Source of the DNA: Prauserella_A oleivorans
GTDB taxonomy: Bacteria > Actinomycetota > Actinomycetes > Mycobacteriales > Pseudonocardiaceae
DNA: 64,000 nucleotides
Direction of reading: 5' to 3'
Assembly (NCBI RefSeq): GCF_042685745.1
Contig: NZ_JBHUNT010000001.1
Location: 372,001-436,000, forward strand
Program-made: the position numbers and the translations under genes
Notes under the pieces: generated by a model
The model's input: the letters and a program-made list of their open reading frames with translations, nothing else
Told to the model about the DNA's origin: nothing
Database searches by the model: none
Shown: piece after piece, positions 50,285-59,309 of the stretch
How the letters are laid out: the number at the start of each line of letters is the position of its first letter
Position numbering within the stretch: position 1 is the first letter of the stretch

Positions 50285-51606
50285 CGGACTCGAGCTTCGA
50301 CGCCGTTCACCCGCCGTCCCGGGAACTGCTCGACGACTGCGTGCACTGCGGTTTCTGCCTGCCGACCTGCCCGACCTACCAGCTGTGGGGCGAAGAGATG
50401 GACTCGCCGCGCGGCCGGATCTACCTGATGGACCTGGCCGAGCGTGGCGAGATCGGGCTCGAAGGCGCGTTCACCGAACACATCGACGCGTGCCTGGGCT
50501 GCATGGCATGCGTCACGGCCTGCCCGTCCGGCGTGCAGTACAACCGGCTGCTCGAGGCGGCGCGGCCGCAGATCGAACGCAACGTGCACCGTAAGCCGTT
50601 CGACCGCCTGTTCCGGAACGGCATCTTCGCGTTGTTCCCGTACCGCCGCCGGCTGCGCGCCGCCGCGATCGCCGGGCTCGCCTACCAGAAGCTGCGGCTG
50701 TCGCGCGTCGCCGAACGCATCCTCCCGCCCCGACTGCGGGCCACCCAGGCCCTCATGCCGCCGGTACGTCTGCGGTCGGCGTTCGCCACGTTGCCCCGCC
50801 GAATCCGGCCGGAGGGCCCGGTACGCCGCCGGGTCGCACTGCTGTCCGGGTGTGTGCAGGACGTGTTCTTCCATGAGGTGAACGTCGCCACGCAGCGGGT
50901 GCTCGCCGCGGAAGGCTGCGAGGTGCTCACGCCGAGAAGCCAGGGCTGTTGCGGCGCGCTCGGGCTCCATGCCGGCCGCGAGCAGCACGCGCTCAAACAC
51001 GCGAAGCGAACCATCGAGACGTTCGAGAAACTGCCCGTCGACAACATCGTCGTGAACGTCGCCGGGTGCGGGTCCTCCATGAAGGAGTACCGCGACCTGC
51101 TCGCCGACGACCCGGAGTGGGCGGAGCGTGCGCGGGCTTTCAGTGCCAAGGTCCGCGACATCACCGAACTCCTCGCCGAACTCACCCCGCAGGCGACCCG
51201 GCACCGCATCGACGCGAAGGTCGCCTACCACGACGCCTGCCACCTCGGGCATGCCCAGGGAGTGCGCGCCCAGCCCCGGGCCGTGCTGCGCACCATTCCG
51301 GGCGTCGAACTCGTCGACCTGCCGGAGGCCGAGCTCTGCTGCGGGTCGGCAGGCATCTACAACATGGTCCAGCCGGAACCGGCCGAGGAGCTCGGACAGC
51401 GGAAAGCAGGCAACATCCGGGCGGTGAATCCGGACCTGCTGGTCACGGCCAACCCGGGTTGCCTGCTTCAGATCGGGCGCTACCTCGACGGCATCCCGAT
51501 GCTGCACCCCGTGCAGCTGCTCGACGCCTCCATCCAGGGGCGTCAGCCGACAACCTCGATGTCCACGCAGGTGGGCACACGCGAGGCGCCCTCGTCACGG
51601 AGGTAG
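50281..51606 (+). CDS. glcF: Glycolate oxidase iron-sulfur subunit GlcF
   Basis: A 441-residue protein. Two 4Fe-4S ferredoxin motifs open it (Cys-Val-His-Cys-Gly-Phe-Cys-Leu-Pro-Thr-Cys-Pro and Cys-Leu-Gly-Cys-Met-Ala-Cys-Val-Thr-Ala-Cys-Pro). Two CCG domains follow (Cys-Cys-Gly near residues 222 and 358). These give the electron outlet of the GlcDEF complex at the membrane face. GTGA overlap with glcE. The last about 20 residues are poorly conserved and overlap the convergent SH3 gene by 64 bases. Confidence 0.93.
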   Translation: MTDSSFDAVHPPSRELLDDCVHCGFCLPTCPTYQLWGEEMDSPRGRIYLMDLAERGEIGLEGAFTEHIDACLGCMACVTACPSGVQYNRLLEAARPQIERNVHRKPFDRLFRNGIFALFPYRRRLRAAAIAGLAYQKLRLSRVAERILPPRLRATQALMPPVRLRSAFATLPRRIRPEGPVRRRVALLSGCVQDVFFHEVNVATQRVLAAEGCEVLTPRSQGCCGALGLHAGREQHALKHAKRTIETFEKLPVDNIVVNVAGCGSSMKEYRDLLADDPEWAERARAFSAKVRDITELLAELTPQATRHRIDAKVAYHDACHLGHAQGVRAQPRAVLRTIPGVELVDLPEAELCCGSAGIYNMVQPEPAEELGQRKAGNIRAVNPDLLVTANPGCLLQIGRYLDGIPMLHPVQLLDASIQGRQPTTSMSTQVGTREAPSSRR

Positions 51607-51977
51607 TGCGCGGCGACGAAACCGGTGCTGCCGTCGACCTCGCCCCGCAGCCACCGCGAGTTGCCGGACACCGGTGAGCCGGACTGCCAGCACTCGCCGA
51701 GGAACCGATCGTTCTCGGCGATCCAGCCGACCTTGATGCAGTCCACATCGGGGCAGGCGCGCACGTTCAGTCCGGCGCCGTCGGTGCCGGACACGCGGTA
51801 GCGACCGTCCGCGAACGTCTCCCGCGACTGCGTGGTCTCCGGGACCGTGTCCCGAGCTCCGTCCTGCAGTGGGCCCGGTTGGGCGCGCCACCCGAGCGCC
51901 AACGCCACCGCGGCGACCGTCAGCGCGACGACCACGAGGACCCGGATGAACACACCGATTCGCAACGACACAAACAT
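51543..51977 (-). CDS. Membrane-anchored SH3-like domain protein
   Basis: A 144-residue protein: one N-terminal transmembrane helix (about residues 8-30), a short linker, and an extracytoplasmic bacterial SH3-like domain (Gly-Leu-Asn-Val-Arg-Ala-Cys-Pro-Asp-Val-Asp-Cys near residue 68 to Gly-Phe-Val-Ala-Ala-His-Tyr-Leu near 120). The paired cysteines in the domain suggest a disulphide. Probably cell-wall binding. Monocistronic. Confidence 0.8.
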   Translation of the reverse strand: MFVSLRIGVFIRVLVVVALTVAAVALALGWRAQPGPLQDGARDTVPETTQSRETFADGRYRVSGTDGAGLNVRACPDVDCIKVGWIAENDRFLGECWQSGSPVSGNSRWLRGEVDGSTGFVAAHYLRDEGASRVPTCVDIEVVG

Positions 51978-52310
51978 TGCCGACCTCCCTCAGTCAGGTC
52001 TGCGTAGTCCCCGAGAGATCGCGCCGACGTTTCGTGCTCGGGTTCCTCCTTCCGCTCGACGTGGTGGGATCGTCCTGGGAACCGCAGATTGATTCTCCCG
52101 TAATGGGCATGCGCCGTGCAATTCCCACGGAGTCCTTCCCAGGGCAGCCACTCGGACGGAGCAGCGTCTTGGCCCACACGGCCCAACCGCAACGCGCCCG
52201 GACCCTCACCCGCCGGAGGTATTGCGGCGGTGGACTACAATCTGCGCATTGGGATTCCCACGAGGACATCCCGGCACGAAAACCCGCGACCTACCCCGAA
52301 CCGAGGTCCG
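51978..52310. other. Intergenic, promoter region of two divergent genes
   Basis: About 330 bases with no supported gene. It is less GC-rich near 52090-52130 and 52240-52260, where promoters of the SH3 gene (leftward) and the HTH/DUF5753 gene (rightward) are expected. Confidence 0.45.
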
Positions 52311-53180
52311 ATGGCTGATCCAGGCCCTGTCGTGCCACGACGGCGCATCGCCGAGGAGCTGCGTCGGCTGCGCAGCGAGGCAGGTCGCACCCTCGAAGAG
52401 GTCGCCGACGCCCTGCTGATCTCGACGTCGAAGCTGTCCCGGCTCGAGAACGCCCAGGGCAGGCCACAGCTGCGCGACATCCGTGACCTTGCCCGTTACT
52501 ACGGGATCGAGGGCACGCAGGTCGCTGGCCGGCTCGAGCGCTGGACCAAGGCCGCCCAATCCCAGGGCTGGTGGACCGACTACAGCGCCAACATCCCCGA
52601 GGACCTCGGTGCGCACGTCGCCTACGAAACCGAGGCATCGGTCGCCCGGGTCTACACGATCCCGGTGCTGCCCGTCCTGCTCCAGACACCGGACTACGCG
52701 CGGGCGTACTACCACAGCACCGAGACCTGGCGGACTTCCGACGACATCGACCGCCTCGTCGAGCTCCGGACCAGACGCCAGGAAGCCCTGAAACAGCGCG
52801 AGGGGCAACCCCCACTCGAACTGATCGCGGTGACCCACGAGGCGAGCCTTCGGCAGCTGGTCGGCAGCCCCGAGATCATGCGGGCGCAACTCGACCACCT
52901 GATCGAATGCTCCACCGCGCCCAACATCGAACTTCGCGTGTTCCCGTTCTCGCGCGAACCGCTGTTCACCATCACGTGCATGTACGCGTACTTCGAGTTC
53001 AGCGAGGACATCGACCACGACGTCGTGCACATCGAGACCCACGCGGGCATCCGGCACATCGAACGCCCGAAGGTCGTCAAGGAGTACCGCCAGTACCACG
53101 ACGCCCTGTACCGCAACTCGCTGGCGCCCGAGGAAAGCCGGGCGCTCATCCGCGCAATACGGCAGCAACAATTCTCCTAG
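52311..53180 (+). CDS. HTH regulator with DUF5753 (Scr1-type)
   Basis: A 289-residue actinobacterial regulator. It has an XRE HTH at about residues 12-65 (Arg-Thr-Leu-Glu-Glu-Val-Ala-Asp-Ala-Leu-Leu-Ile-Ser-Thr-Ser-Lys-Leu-Ser-Arg-Leu) and a DUF5753 domain to the end (Leu-Gln-Thr-Pro-Asp-Tyr-Ala-Arg near 125, Arg-Val-Phe-Pro-Phe near 205). In such proteins the partner is usually a small DUF397 protein; none is visible here. Instead a dioxygenase starts 31 bases downstream. Confidence 0.92.
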   Translation: MADPGPVVPRRRIAEELRRLRSEAGRTLEEVADALLISTSKLSRLENAQGRPQLRDIRDLARYYGIEGTQVAGRLERWTKAAQSQGWWTDYSANIPEDLGAHVAYETEASVARVYTIPVLPVLLQTPDYARAYYHSTETWRTSDDIDRLVELRTRRQEALKQREGQPPLELIAVTHEASLRQLVGSPEIMRAQLDHLIECSTAPNIELRVFPFSREPLFTITCMYAYFEFSEDIDHDVVHIETHAGIRHIERPKVVKEYRQYHDALYRNSLAPEESRALIRAIRQQQFS

Positions 53181-53211
53181 CCATTTCCGCATCCCCCGCA
53201 TTGGAACTTTC

Positions 53212-53907
53212 ATGGCACCCGAAGCTGTGCATCCGTGCAGTACCAAACTCAGAAACGACGGCTACGCCCTTCTGACCGAAGCCGAACTGGGTTTCTCCCC
53301 CGACGACCGCGAGCGACTCCACCGAACGTTCTTCCACAGTGGAGTGCTCAAGCGTTACGAGAACGACCTGCCCGCCGACCGCGAGCGGGCTCGCGACGTC
53401 GTCCGTTTCGAATGGACACGCAGCGGGCTGAGACTGTCCGAACACGACACCATCACGATCGTGAACCGGGGCGAGCGTCCCGAGCCGCGCGAGTACGGCC
53501 GCGTCGAGGTGCTCCAGGACCCGGTGTTCGAGCGCTGGATCCGCCGGGCGCTGACGCTGCTGCCCACCGAGTGGCGCGACCCACGCGGGACGTTCGGCGT
53601 CAACCTGTTCCGCACGTTCACCAACGTCGTCACGAAACCGCACCAGGACGGCGAACGGTTCATCTTCATCTACGTGGTCGACAAGATCGGCGAGGGCGCC
53701 GAGAGCTGGCTCTACGGACTCGACGAGCACGACGACGTACCGGTGTTCCGGGGGACCCTCAACCCCGGCGACATGTTCGTCTTCGAGGACGCGCGGTTCC
53801 GCCACAACGTCACGCCGCTCGTCGACCCGCCGGGCGGCCGGGCTCGCCGCGACGCCCTCGTGTGCACGGTGAACTACAGCGACACCTACTCGCTCGACTG
53901 GGACTGA
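53212..53907 (+). CDS. 2OG-Fe(II) dioxygenase family protein
   Basis: A 231-residue cupin-fold oxygenase resembling the 2OG-Fe dioxygenase family that includes amino-acid hydroxylases. The iron triad is visible: His-Gln-Asp (HxD) near residue 143 and Arg-His-Asn-Val-Thr-Pro near 200 for the distal His. An Arg near the C-terminus could bind 2-oxoglutarate. Co-directional with the HTH/DUF5753 gene, 31 bases apart. The substrate is unknown; free amino acid or a peptide side chain are plausible. Confidence 0.82.
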   Translation: MAPEAVHPCSTKLRNDGYALLTEAELGFSPDDRERLHRTFFHSGVLKRYENDLPADRERARDVVRFEWTRSGLRLSEHDTITIVNRGERPEPREYGRVEVLQDPVFERWIRRALTLLPTEWRDPRGTFGVNLFRTFTNVVTKPHQDGERFIFIYVVDKIGEGAESWLYGLDEHDDVPVFRGTLNPGDMFVFEDARFRHNVTPLVDPPGGRARRDALVCTVNYSDTYSLDWD

Positions 53908-54141
53908 CCAGCCGGCTCGCGGCACCCGCCTGGCCTGCGGTCGATGGCCACCCGCCCATCGGGCCAGTCGGGAGCGGCGAGCAGTGCAGCCACGAGAGCC
54001 GCGCGGGGTCGCCTCGCGGCGTTGTCTGCCCGAGGCGGCCCCGAGGCTGCATGCCATCCCGAACCCCGCCGCACCCGGGCATCCGTCGTCATCCAGAACC
54101 CCGCCGCCGCCTCGGACATCCGGGCGCCACGCCGAAAGCGC

Positions 54142-54738
54142 TCAGCCCGTCGACGGAGCGAGTGCCGCGTTGCGCATGACGTGCTGAATCAGCGTGATGA
54201 GCACCTGCTTGGTCGACTCGCGGTCCCGTGCGTCGCACAACAGCAGCGGCACGGACTGGTCGACGTCGAGCGCCGCCCGCACCTCCTCCGTGCCGTAACG
54301 GTAGGCGCCGTCGAAGCAGTTGACGCCGACGACGAACGGCAGCCCCCGCCGCTCGAAGAAGTCCACCGCGGGAAAACACGTCTCAAGGCGGCGCGTGTCG
54401 GCGAGCACCACGGCCCCGAGGGCGCCGTTGGCGAGCTCGTCCCACATGAACCAGAACCGGTCCTGACCCGGTGTGCCGAACAGGTACAGGATCAACTCGG
54501 GGCTGATCGTGATGCGCCCGAAGTCCAGCGCCACGGTCGTGGTGGTCTTGCGCTCGACGCCGCTCAGGTCGTCGATACCCTCCGACGCCGCGGTGAGCGT
54601 TTCCTCGGTGCGCAGCGGCGGAACCTCGCTGACGGAGCCGACCATCGTGGTCTTGCCGACGCCGAATCCGCCGGCGATCAACAGCTTCACTGCCGTCGCG
54701 GTGAGCCGCCTGCCGGGATCAAAGTTTCCGGATGCCAT
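54142..54738 (-). CDS. cvnD: Conservon GTPase (CvnD)
   Basis: A 198-residue Ras-like small GTPase. Walker A Gly-Gly-Phe-Gly-Val-Gly-Lys-Thr-Thr near residue 23, switch II Leu-Phe-Gly-Thr-Pro-Gly-Gln-Asp near 86, and a G4-like Gly-Val-Asn-Cys-Phe-Asp near 138 (Asn-Cys-x-Asp in place of Asn-Lys-x-Asp). The last gene of a kinase-roadblock-DUF742-GTPase operon, a membrane-associated signalling unit likened to GPCR/G-protein modules and affecting development in Streptomyces. Confidence 0.93.
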   Translation of the reverse strand: MASGNFDPGRRLTATAVKLLIAGGFGVGKTTMVGSVSEVPPLRTEETLTAASEGIDDLSGVERKTTTTVALDFGRITISPELILYLFGTPGQDRFWFMWDELANGALGAVVLADTRRLETCFPAVDFFERRGLPFVVGVNCFDGAYRYGTEEVRAALDVDQSVPLLLCDARDRESTKQVLITLIQHVMRNAALAPSTG

Positions 54739-55090
54739 CGAGAACCGCCTGCAGTACGTGTTGGTCTGGGACGTCGCTGACCGGCGCCGCCTTGCGGAAG
54801 ATCAGGTAGTTCTGCTCGATCAAATCACTCAACAGAACCTTGACCACCGGGAGGGGTAAGTCGATGTGGGCGCCCACCTCCGCCACCGACATCGGTCGCT
54901 GGCACAAGCGCACGATTTGCGCGTACTCGGGCGAAAGGTTTCCCGCTTCCGCGACGGAGGGCAATGCGACGACGAGCGTCATCATGTCGAGGCCGAACCG
55001 GTCCGAACGAGTGCGCCCGCCCGTGACCGTGTAGGGCCGGACCAGTGGACCGGCCTCGTCGTCGAACCACGCCTCGTCTTCCTCGGTCAT
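54719..55090 (-). CDS. cvnC: DUF742 protein (CvnC)
   Basis: A 123-residue winged-helix-like DUF742 protein: Val-Arg-Pro-Tyr-Thr-Val-Thr-Gly-Gly-Arg-Thr near residue 17, then a Leu-Pro-Leu-Pro-Val-Val-Lys-Val-Leu-Leu helix near 78. It links the roadblock protein to the GTPase in the conservon complex. Overlaps cvnB by ATGA and cvnD by 20 bases. Confidence 0.93.
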   Translation of the reverse strand: MTEEDEAWFDDEAGPLVRPYTVTGGRTRSDRFGLDMMTLVVALPSVAEAGNLSPEYAQIVRLCQRPMSVAEVGAHIDLPLPVVKVLLSDLIEQNYLIFRKAAPVSDVPDQHVLQAVLDGIRKL

Positions 55091-55494
55091 GGCGCACTGT
55101 GCTCAACCCTCGGCGCCGCGCTCAACGCGGCACCGACCCGCTTGACCATCATGTTCATCGCGTAGGCGACAAGCCCCATGTCGGCATCCTCGGTGGTGAG
55201 GAGGGCTAGACACGCGCCTCGGCCGGCTGCCGTGACGAAGAGAAAGGCGTGGTCCATCTCCACCACGGTCTGTCGTACCTGACCGCCGCCGAAATGTCTA
55301 CCCGTGCCGCGGGCGAGGCTCTGGAACGCCGACGCCACCGCGGACAGGTGCTCACCATCCTCTTCGGACAGATTGCTCGACCGGCCGATCAACAGGCCGT
55401 CGGCGGAGAGCACGACAGCGCGGTCGGCGCCGGCGACCTGTTGCAGCAGGTCATCCAGCAGCCAGTCCAGTTCGTTGACTCCCGTGTTCGCCAT
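55087..55494 (-). CDS. cvnB: Roadblock/LC7 domain protein (CvnB)
   Basis: A 135-residue roadblock protein (Leu-Asp-Trp-Leu-Leu-Asp-Asp-Leu then Ala-Val-Val-Leu-Ser-Ala-Asp-Gly-Leu-Leu near residue 25; Val-Glu-Met-Asp-His-Ala-Phe-Leu-Phe near 80). Such proteins act as GTPase regulators of MglA/Cvn-type G proteins. It starts 6 bases after the kinase stop. Confidence 0.94.
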   Translation of the reverse strand: MANTGVNELDWLLDDLLQQVAGADRAVVLSADGLLIGRSSNLSEEDGEHLSAVASAFQSLARGTGRHFGGGQVRQTVVEMDHAFLFVTAAGRGACLALLTTEDADMGLVAYAMNMMVKRVGAALSAAPRVEHSAP

Positions 55495-55500
55495 CGTCGT

Positions 55501-58113
55501 TCAGTCTCCAGAGAAGAGGTTGTGGCCGCTGTCCTGCTCCCGTGCCTGCCGCGTGCCGCGCTGGAAGGCCGCCAACCGGCTGCGCGCCTGTTCGGGCGAG
55601 TCGGTGACCACGTCCTCCTCGTCGGTGGCCGCCGCGGTCTCCTTGAGCTGGGGAACAAGGTTTTCCTGCTTGCGCCGCCGTGGCAACGGTGGCCGTCCGG
55701 GCGCCATCGGGCCACCCGGCTGCGGGGGGCGCGCGTCCGGCGACCGGCCCTCCGGGGCCCTGGGTTCCGGCGAGGGCCGTCGCGCCTCGTGCGTCCCGGC
55801 CGGCCTCACGACGTCGGTCGGCGGGCCCGCCGGCTCGTCGGCTCGGTGGGCCGCCGCGCCGCGCCTCGGCAACTCGGGACGCTGCTGGTGGTCGGCGGGC
55901 GATGCCGGCTGGGCATGCCTCGGCAGCTCACCTCGCTGCGGCTGGTCCACCGCGGGCAGTGCCTCCTCTCGCCTGGGCGGCCGGCGGGGCAGCTCCCGGC
56001 GCGGCTCGCGCTTCGGCAACTCCGGCGGCCCGGCCTGCTCGGTGGCCGCCGCGGGCGCGGCCGCAGCGGCGGCGTCACCGTTCGTCTCGGCGTAGGCCTC
56101 CGGCCGGACCCGGCGCCTCACCGACGGACCCACCTGTGCGGGCACGGCGTCCTCGGCGATGACGTCGTCCTCCGGCTCGGGCAGCGAGCTCAGCAGGTCG
56201 GACCGGACGAGCACGATCGCGCGGGTGCCGCCGTACGCGGAGTCGCGCAACGTCACCTGGATTCCGTGTCGCGCGGCCAGCCGCGCGACGACGAACAGAC
56301 CCAGTCGCGGCTCGTCGGACAGCGCCATGAAGCTGAAGTCCGGCGGATTGCGCAGCAACTGGTTGAGTTCCTCCACCTGCTCCGGCTCGATGCCGAGGCC
56401 CTGGTCCTCCACCTCGACGACCACGCCGCGGCCGACCGTCTCGCCGCGGATCTCCACGCGCGAGCGCGGCGGCGAGAACGACGTCGCGTTGTCGATGAGC
56501 TCGGCGAGCAGGTGGATGAGGTCGGCGACCACCGGGCCGGACACCGCCACATCCGGCAGCTTGCCGACGGTGACGCGCTGGTAGTCCTCGGTCTCCGCGG
56601 TCGCGCCGCGTACGAGGTCGGTGAGCGCGACGGGTTTGCGCCACTGCCGGCCCGGCTGCTCGCCGCCGAGGATGATGAGGTTCTCGGCGTTGCGCCGGGC
56701 GCGGGTGGAGAGGTGGTCGAGGCGGAACAGCATGTCCAGCTGGTCCGGGTCCTCCTGCTTGCGCTCCGCCTCGTCGAGTACCTTCAGCTGCCGGTGCACG
56801 ATCACCTGGCTGCGGTGGGCGATGTTGAGGAACACGTTCTTCGTGCCCTCCCGCGTCTTGGCCTCCTCCACGGCGGCGGCGATGGCGGTCTGCTGCGCCT
56901 TGTTGAACGCATCGGCGACCTGGCCGATCTCGTCCTCACCGTGGTCGAGGAACGCCACCTCCGAGTCGAGGTCCACGTGCTCGCCGGAGCGCACCCGCGA
57001 GACGAGCTCGGGCAGCTGCCCCTCGGCGAGGTCGAGCGTCTCCTCCCGCAGCCGGGCAAGCCGTTCGACCAGCCATTTCGACAGCCGCCATGCGAAGTAG
57101 ATCAGCACCAGCCCGAGCAGCAGCGCCACGACGCCGGCGATGATCGCGGTGATGAGGGTGCGGTCGGCGGCATCGAGACCGACGTTGGTCGCGTTGGTGC
57201 TCTGCTCGATGTAGAGCCCCATCATCGCGGCGCCGACCTCGCGGGCCGCGGTGCGCCACTGCTCGTCCGACACCGGCAGGTTGTCCGCATTCCCGCGCAG
57301 GAACGCGTTCTCGACGGTGCCCAGCACCTGCCAGGCTTGGCTGCGCTGCAGCTGCTCGTACTTGTCGCGGACCGAGGGGATCATCTCGGGCGCGGCGAGT
57401 TGCAGCTGCGTGTGATAGGCGCCGACCTGGCCGATGTAGGTGCGGAACTCCTGCTCGGTCAGCCCACCACCGACGTAGCCCGCCGCAGCGAGACCGTCCG
57501 CACGGGACATGCCGTCGGCGGCCGTGAACAGCGGCATCGCCGTGACCCGCAGGTACGCCGTCTCGGCGTCGGGCGCCTGCTGGGCGACGCCGTTGAGGCC
57601 GGCCGCGAACGTGTCGATGATCCGGTTGTAGAAGTCGTAGGCCTCCTGCAGCGACGGCGCGCCGGTGTCGATGCGCTGGCGGAACTCCGGAAGCTGCTCG
57701 TAGAGCTCCCTGCTCAGGTTGATGTCGCGCAGAACGTTGGCGGGGGCGTCGTCGATCATGCCCTCGAGGTGGGCGAGGATGCCCCTCGCCGCCGCGTCCG
57801 TCTGGCTGCGCTGCTGCTCCATGGCGACGCGGGACTGCCCGCCGCTCGCGAGGTTCTCAAGCGTCAGCCTGCGTTCCTCGCGGACCGCGGCGAAGTAGAC
57901 GGCACCCGGTTCGGCGGCCTCGTGAACCTTGGTGGCGAAGTCACGATCCTTGACGGCGTCGTAGATGAGGTAGCCCGCGAGCGCCACACCCACGAGCAGA
58001 AGGGTGATGCTGGGAACGAACGCGATCGCGAGCACGCGCACTCGCACCGACGAACGTCCGGAGCGTGACCCGAACAGCTTCTTGACCAACGCGCTCAAAG
58101 GCCCCTTCGGCAA
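55501..58113 (-). CDS. cvnA: Conservon sensor histidine kinase (CvnA)
   Basis: An 870-residue sensor. It has a basic N-terminus and TM1 (about residues 28-50), a nitrate/nitrite-sensing (NIT) extracellular domain to about 330, TM2 (about 333-353), a HAMP-like linker, and an HATPase domain from about 520 (Glu-Leu-Ile-Asp-Asn-Ala-Thr-Ser-Phe-Ser; Asp-Gln-Gly-Leu-Gly-Ile). No typical H-box His-Glu is visible, as usual for this family. A 200-residue Pro/Arg/Glu tail is disordered. The TTG at 58113 is the likely start. First gene of the conservon operon. Confidence 0.92.
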   Translation of the reverse strand: MPKGPLSALVKKLFGSRSGRSSVRVRVLAIAFVPSITLLLVGVALAGYLIYDAVKDRDFATKVHEAAEPGAVYFAAVREERRLTLENLASGGQSRVAMEQQRSQTDAAARGILAHLEGMIDDAPANVLRDINLSRELYEQLPEFRQRIDTGAPSLQEAYDFYNRIIDTFAAGLNGVAQQAPDAETAYLRVTAMPLFTAADGMSRADGLAAAGYVGGGLTEQEFRTYIGQVGAYHTQLQLAAPEMIPSVRDKYEQLQRSQAWQVLGTVENAFLRGNADNLPVSDEQWRTAAREVGAAMMGLYIEQSTNATNVGLDAADRTLITAIIAGVVALLLGLVLIYFAWRLSKWLVERLARLREETLDLAEGQLPELVSRVRSGEHVDLDSEVAFLDHGEDEIGQVADAFNKAQQTAIAAAVEEAKTREGTKNVFLNIAHRSQVIVHRQLKVLDEAERKQEDPDQLDMLFRLDHLSTRARRNAENLIILGGEQPGRQWRKPVALTDLVRGATAETEDYQRVTVGKLPDVAVSGPVVADLIHLLAELIDNATSFSPPRSRVEIRGETVGRGVVVEVEDQGLGIEPEQVEELNQLLRNPPDFSFMALSDEPRLGLFVVARLAARHGIQVTLRDSAYGGTRAIVLVRSDLLSSLPEPEDDVIAEDAVPAQVGPSVRRRVRPEAYAETNGDAAAAAAPAAATEQAGPPELPKREPRRELPRRPPRREEALPAVDQPQRGELPRHAQPASPADHQQRPELPRRGAAAHRADEPAGPPTDVVRPAGTHEARRPSPEPRAPEGRSPDARPPQPGGPMAPGRPPLPRRRKQENLVPQLKETAAATDEEDVVTDSPEQARSRLAAFQRGTRQAREQDSGHNLFSGD

Positions 58114-58474
58114 CTTCGTGTGATCGGTTGTTGGGCCCCCGGTACCCGATGCGATGACCGACTCGCCGGACTTGCCCGACTAAGCCACCGCTCAGCGGAG
58201 ATTAGGCAGCCACGGAAAGGTGAGTCAACTTCCCTACTCCGTCTGGCCGCGTGACCGAGCGCGTTCGGCGGCGAGTCGAGCTGTGGTTTTGTCCGCCCGT
58301 TCGGGTGGAGCGATGTGGCACACCGTGACGAAGCTCATTACACCGAGCAGGCGCCGACGAAGGTCTGGGCCAGGAGGCGGTGCGGCGCTGTCCACAGGTA
58401 ACCCTTCGTGCCGTCCCGGCGATAGGTGGTCGAGTCCTGCGCGAACATCGACGAACGCAGAAGGAGGCCGGTCG
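58114..58474. other. Intergenic, no gene recognised
   Basis: About 360 bases upstream of the conservon (leftward) and of the small membrane protein (rightward). No supported frame. It holds their promoters and a 7-base AAGGAGG just before 58475. Confidence 0.45.
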
Positions 58475-58675
58475 ATGCTCAAACGCTCTGTCAGGGTCGC
58501 CTGGTCACAGCGCCTGATGTTCGTCATGCTGGCGCTCGTCTTCGCGGCGACCGCCGCGCTCCAGGGCTTCCTGGCCAGCTCGGTGTCGGAATGGTGGCCC
58601 GCCGTGCTGGCCGCCCTGCTGGCGCTCGCGGCGGCCGGTTGCCTGTTCGCCGCACTGCAGTCGTCGAACGACTGA
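58475..58675 (+). CDS. Small two-helix membrane protein
   Basis: A 66-residue protein with a basic N-terminus and two hydrophobic helices (about residues 13-30 and 40-60). A strong AAGGAGG precedes the ATG at 58475. The family was not recognised. Likely a single-gene transcript ahead of the DoxX gene. Confidence 0.68.
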   Translation: MLKRSVRVAWSQRLMFVMLALVFAATAALQGFLASSVSEWWPAVLAALLALAAAGCLFAALQSSND

Positions 58676-58777
58676 GGTCTGCACCCCTCCGGACATCGCG
58701 CGCGTCGGTTGTCGATTCCCCGCCGCCCCGGTTCGACGTACCCATGACGGCCGAATCGAAAGGAACGGAGGCGAATC

Positions 58778-59230
58778 ATGACCCGGACAACCGAGACGAC
58801 CCGGACGACCCAGCCGGCCCCGACCACGCTCACGCCCCTCCAGCAGCGCGTGCTCGCCGCGACGCGCACCGTGGTGGCGTTGCTGTTCATCTGCCACGGC
58901 ACCATGAGCTTCGGCGCGTTCGGCGGCGTCGACGGCGCGGGCGCCGCGGCGCCGCTGGGCGCGTGGCCCGCGTGGTACGCCGGTGTCATCGAGGTGGGTG
59001 CGGGCGCGCTCGTGCTGCTCGGCCTGTTCACCCGGAGCGCCGCCGTGCTGTGTTCGGGCACGATGGCCTACGCCTACTTCACCGTGCACCAGCCGATGGC
59101 GCTGCTGCCGCTGCAGAACATGGGCGAGCAGGCGGCCCTGTTTTGCTGGATCTTCCTGCTGATCGCCGTGCTCGGCCCCGGCACGGCCGCGCTCGACGGG
59201 CTGCGCCGGACCCGCCGGTCGCGCACCTGA
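58778..59230 (+). CDS. DoxX family membrane protein
   Basis: A 150-residue four-helix DoxX protein. It has a Thr-rich N-terminus, then Arg-Thr-Val-Val-Ala-Leu-Leu-Phe-Ile-Cys-His-Gly-Thr near residue 30 and Gly-Val-Ile-Glu-Val-Gly-Ala-Gly near 70. Members affect thiol or redox balance in other actinobacteria. ATG 58778 follows ACGGAGG. Confidence 0.87.
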   Translation: MTRTTETTRTTQPAPTTLTPLQQRVLAATRTVVALLFICHGTMSFGAFGGVDGAGAAAPLGAWPAWYAGVIEVGAGALVLLGLFTRSAAVLCSGTMAYAYFTVHQPMALLPLQNMGEQAALFCWIFLLIAVLGPGTAALDGLRRTRRSRT

Positions 59231-59309
59231 CAGCGGACGCGCCGCGAGCACCCGGAGCCGGCACCGGGTGCTCGCTCGACGATGGCGGGGTTCGTCCGGG
59301 GCAGGACGG

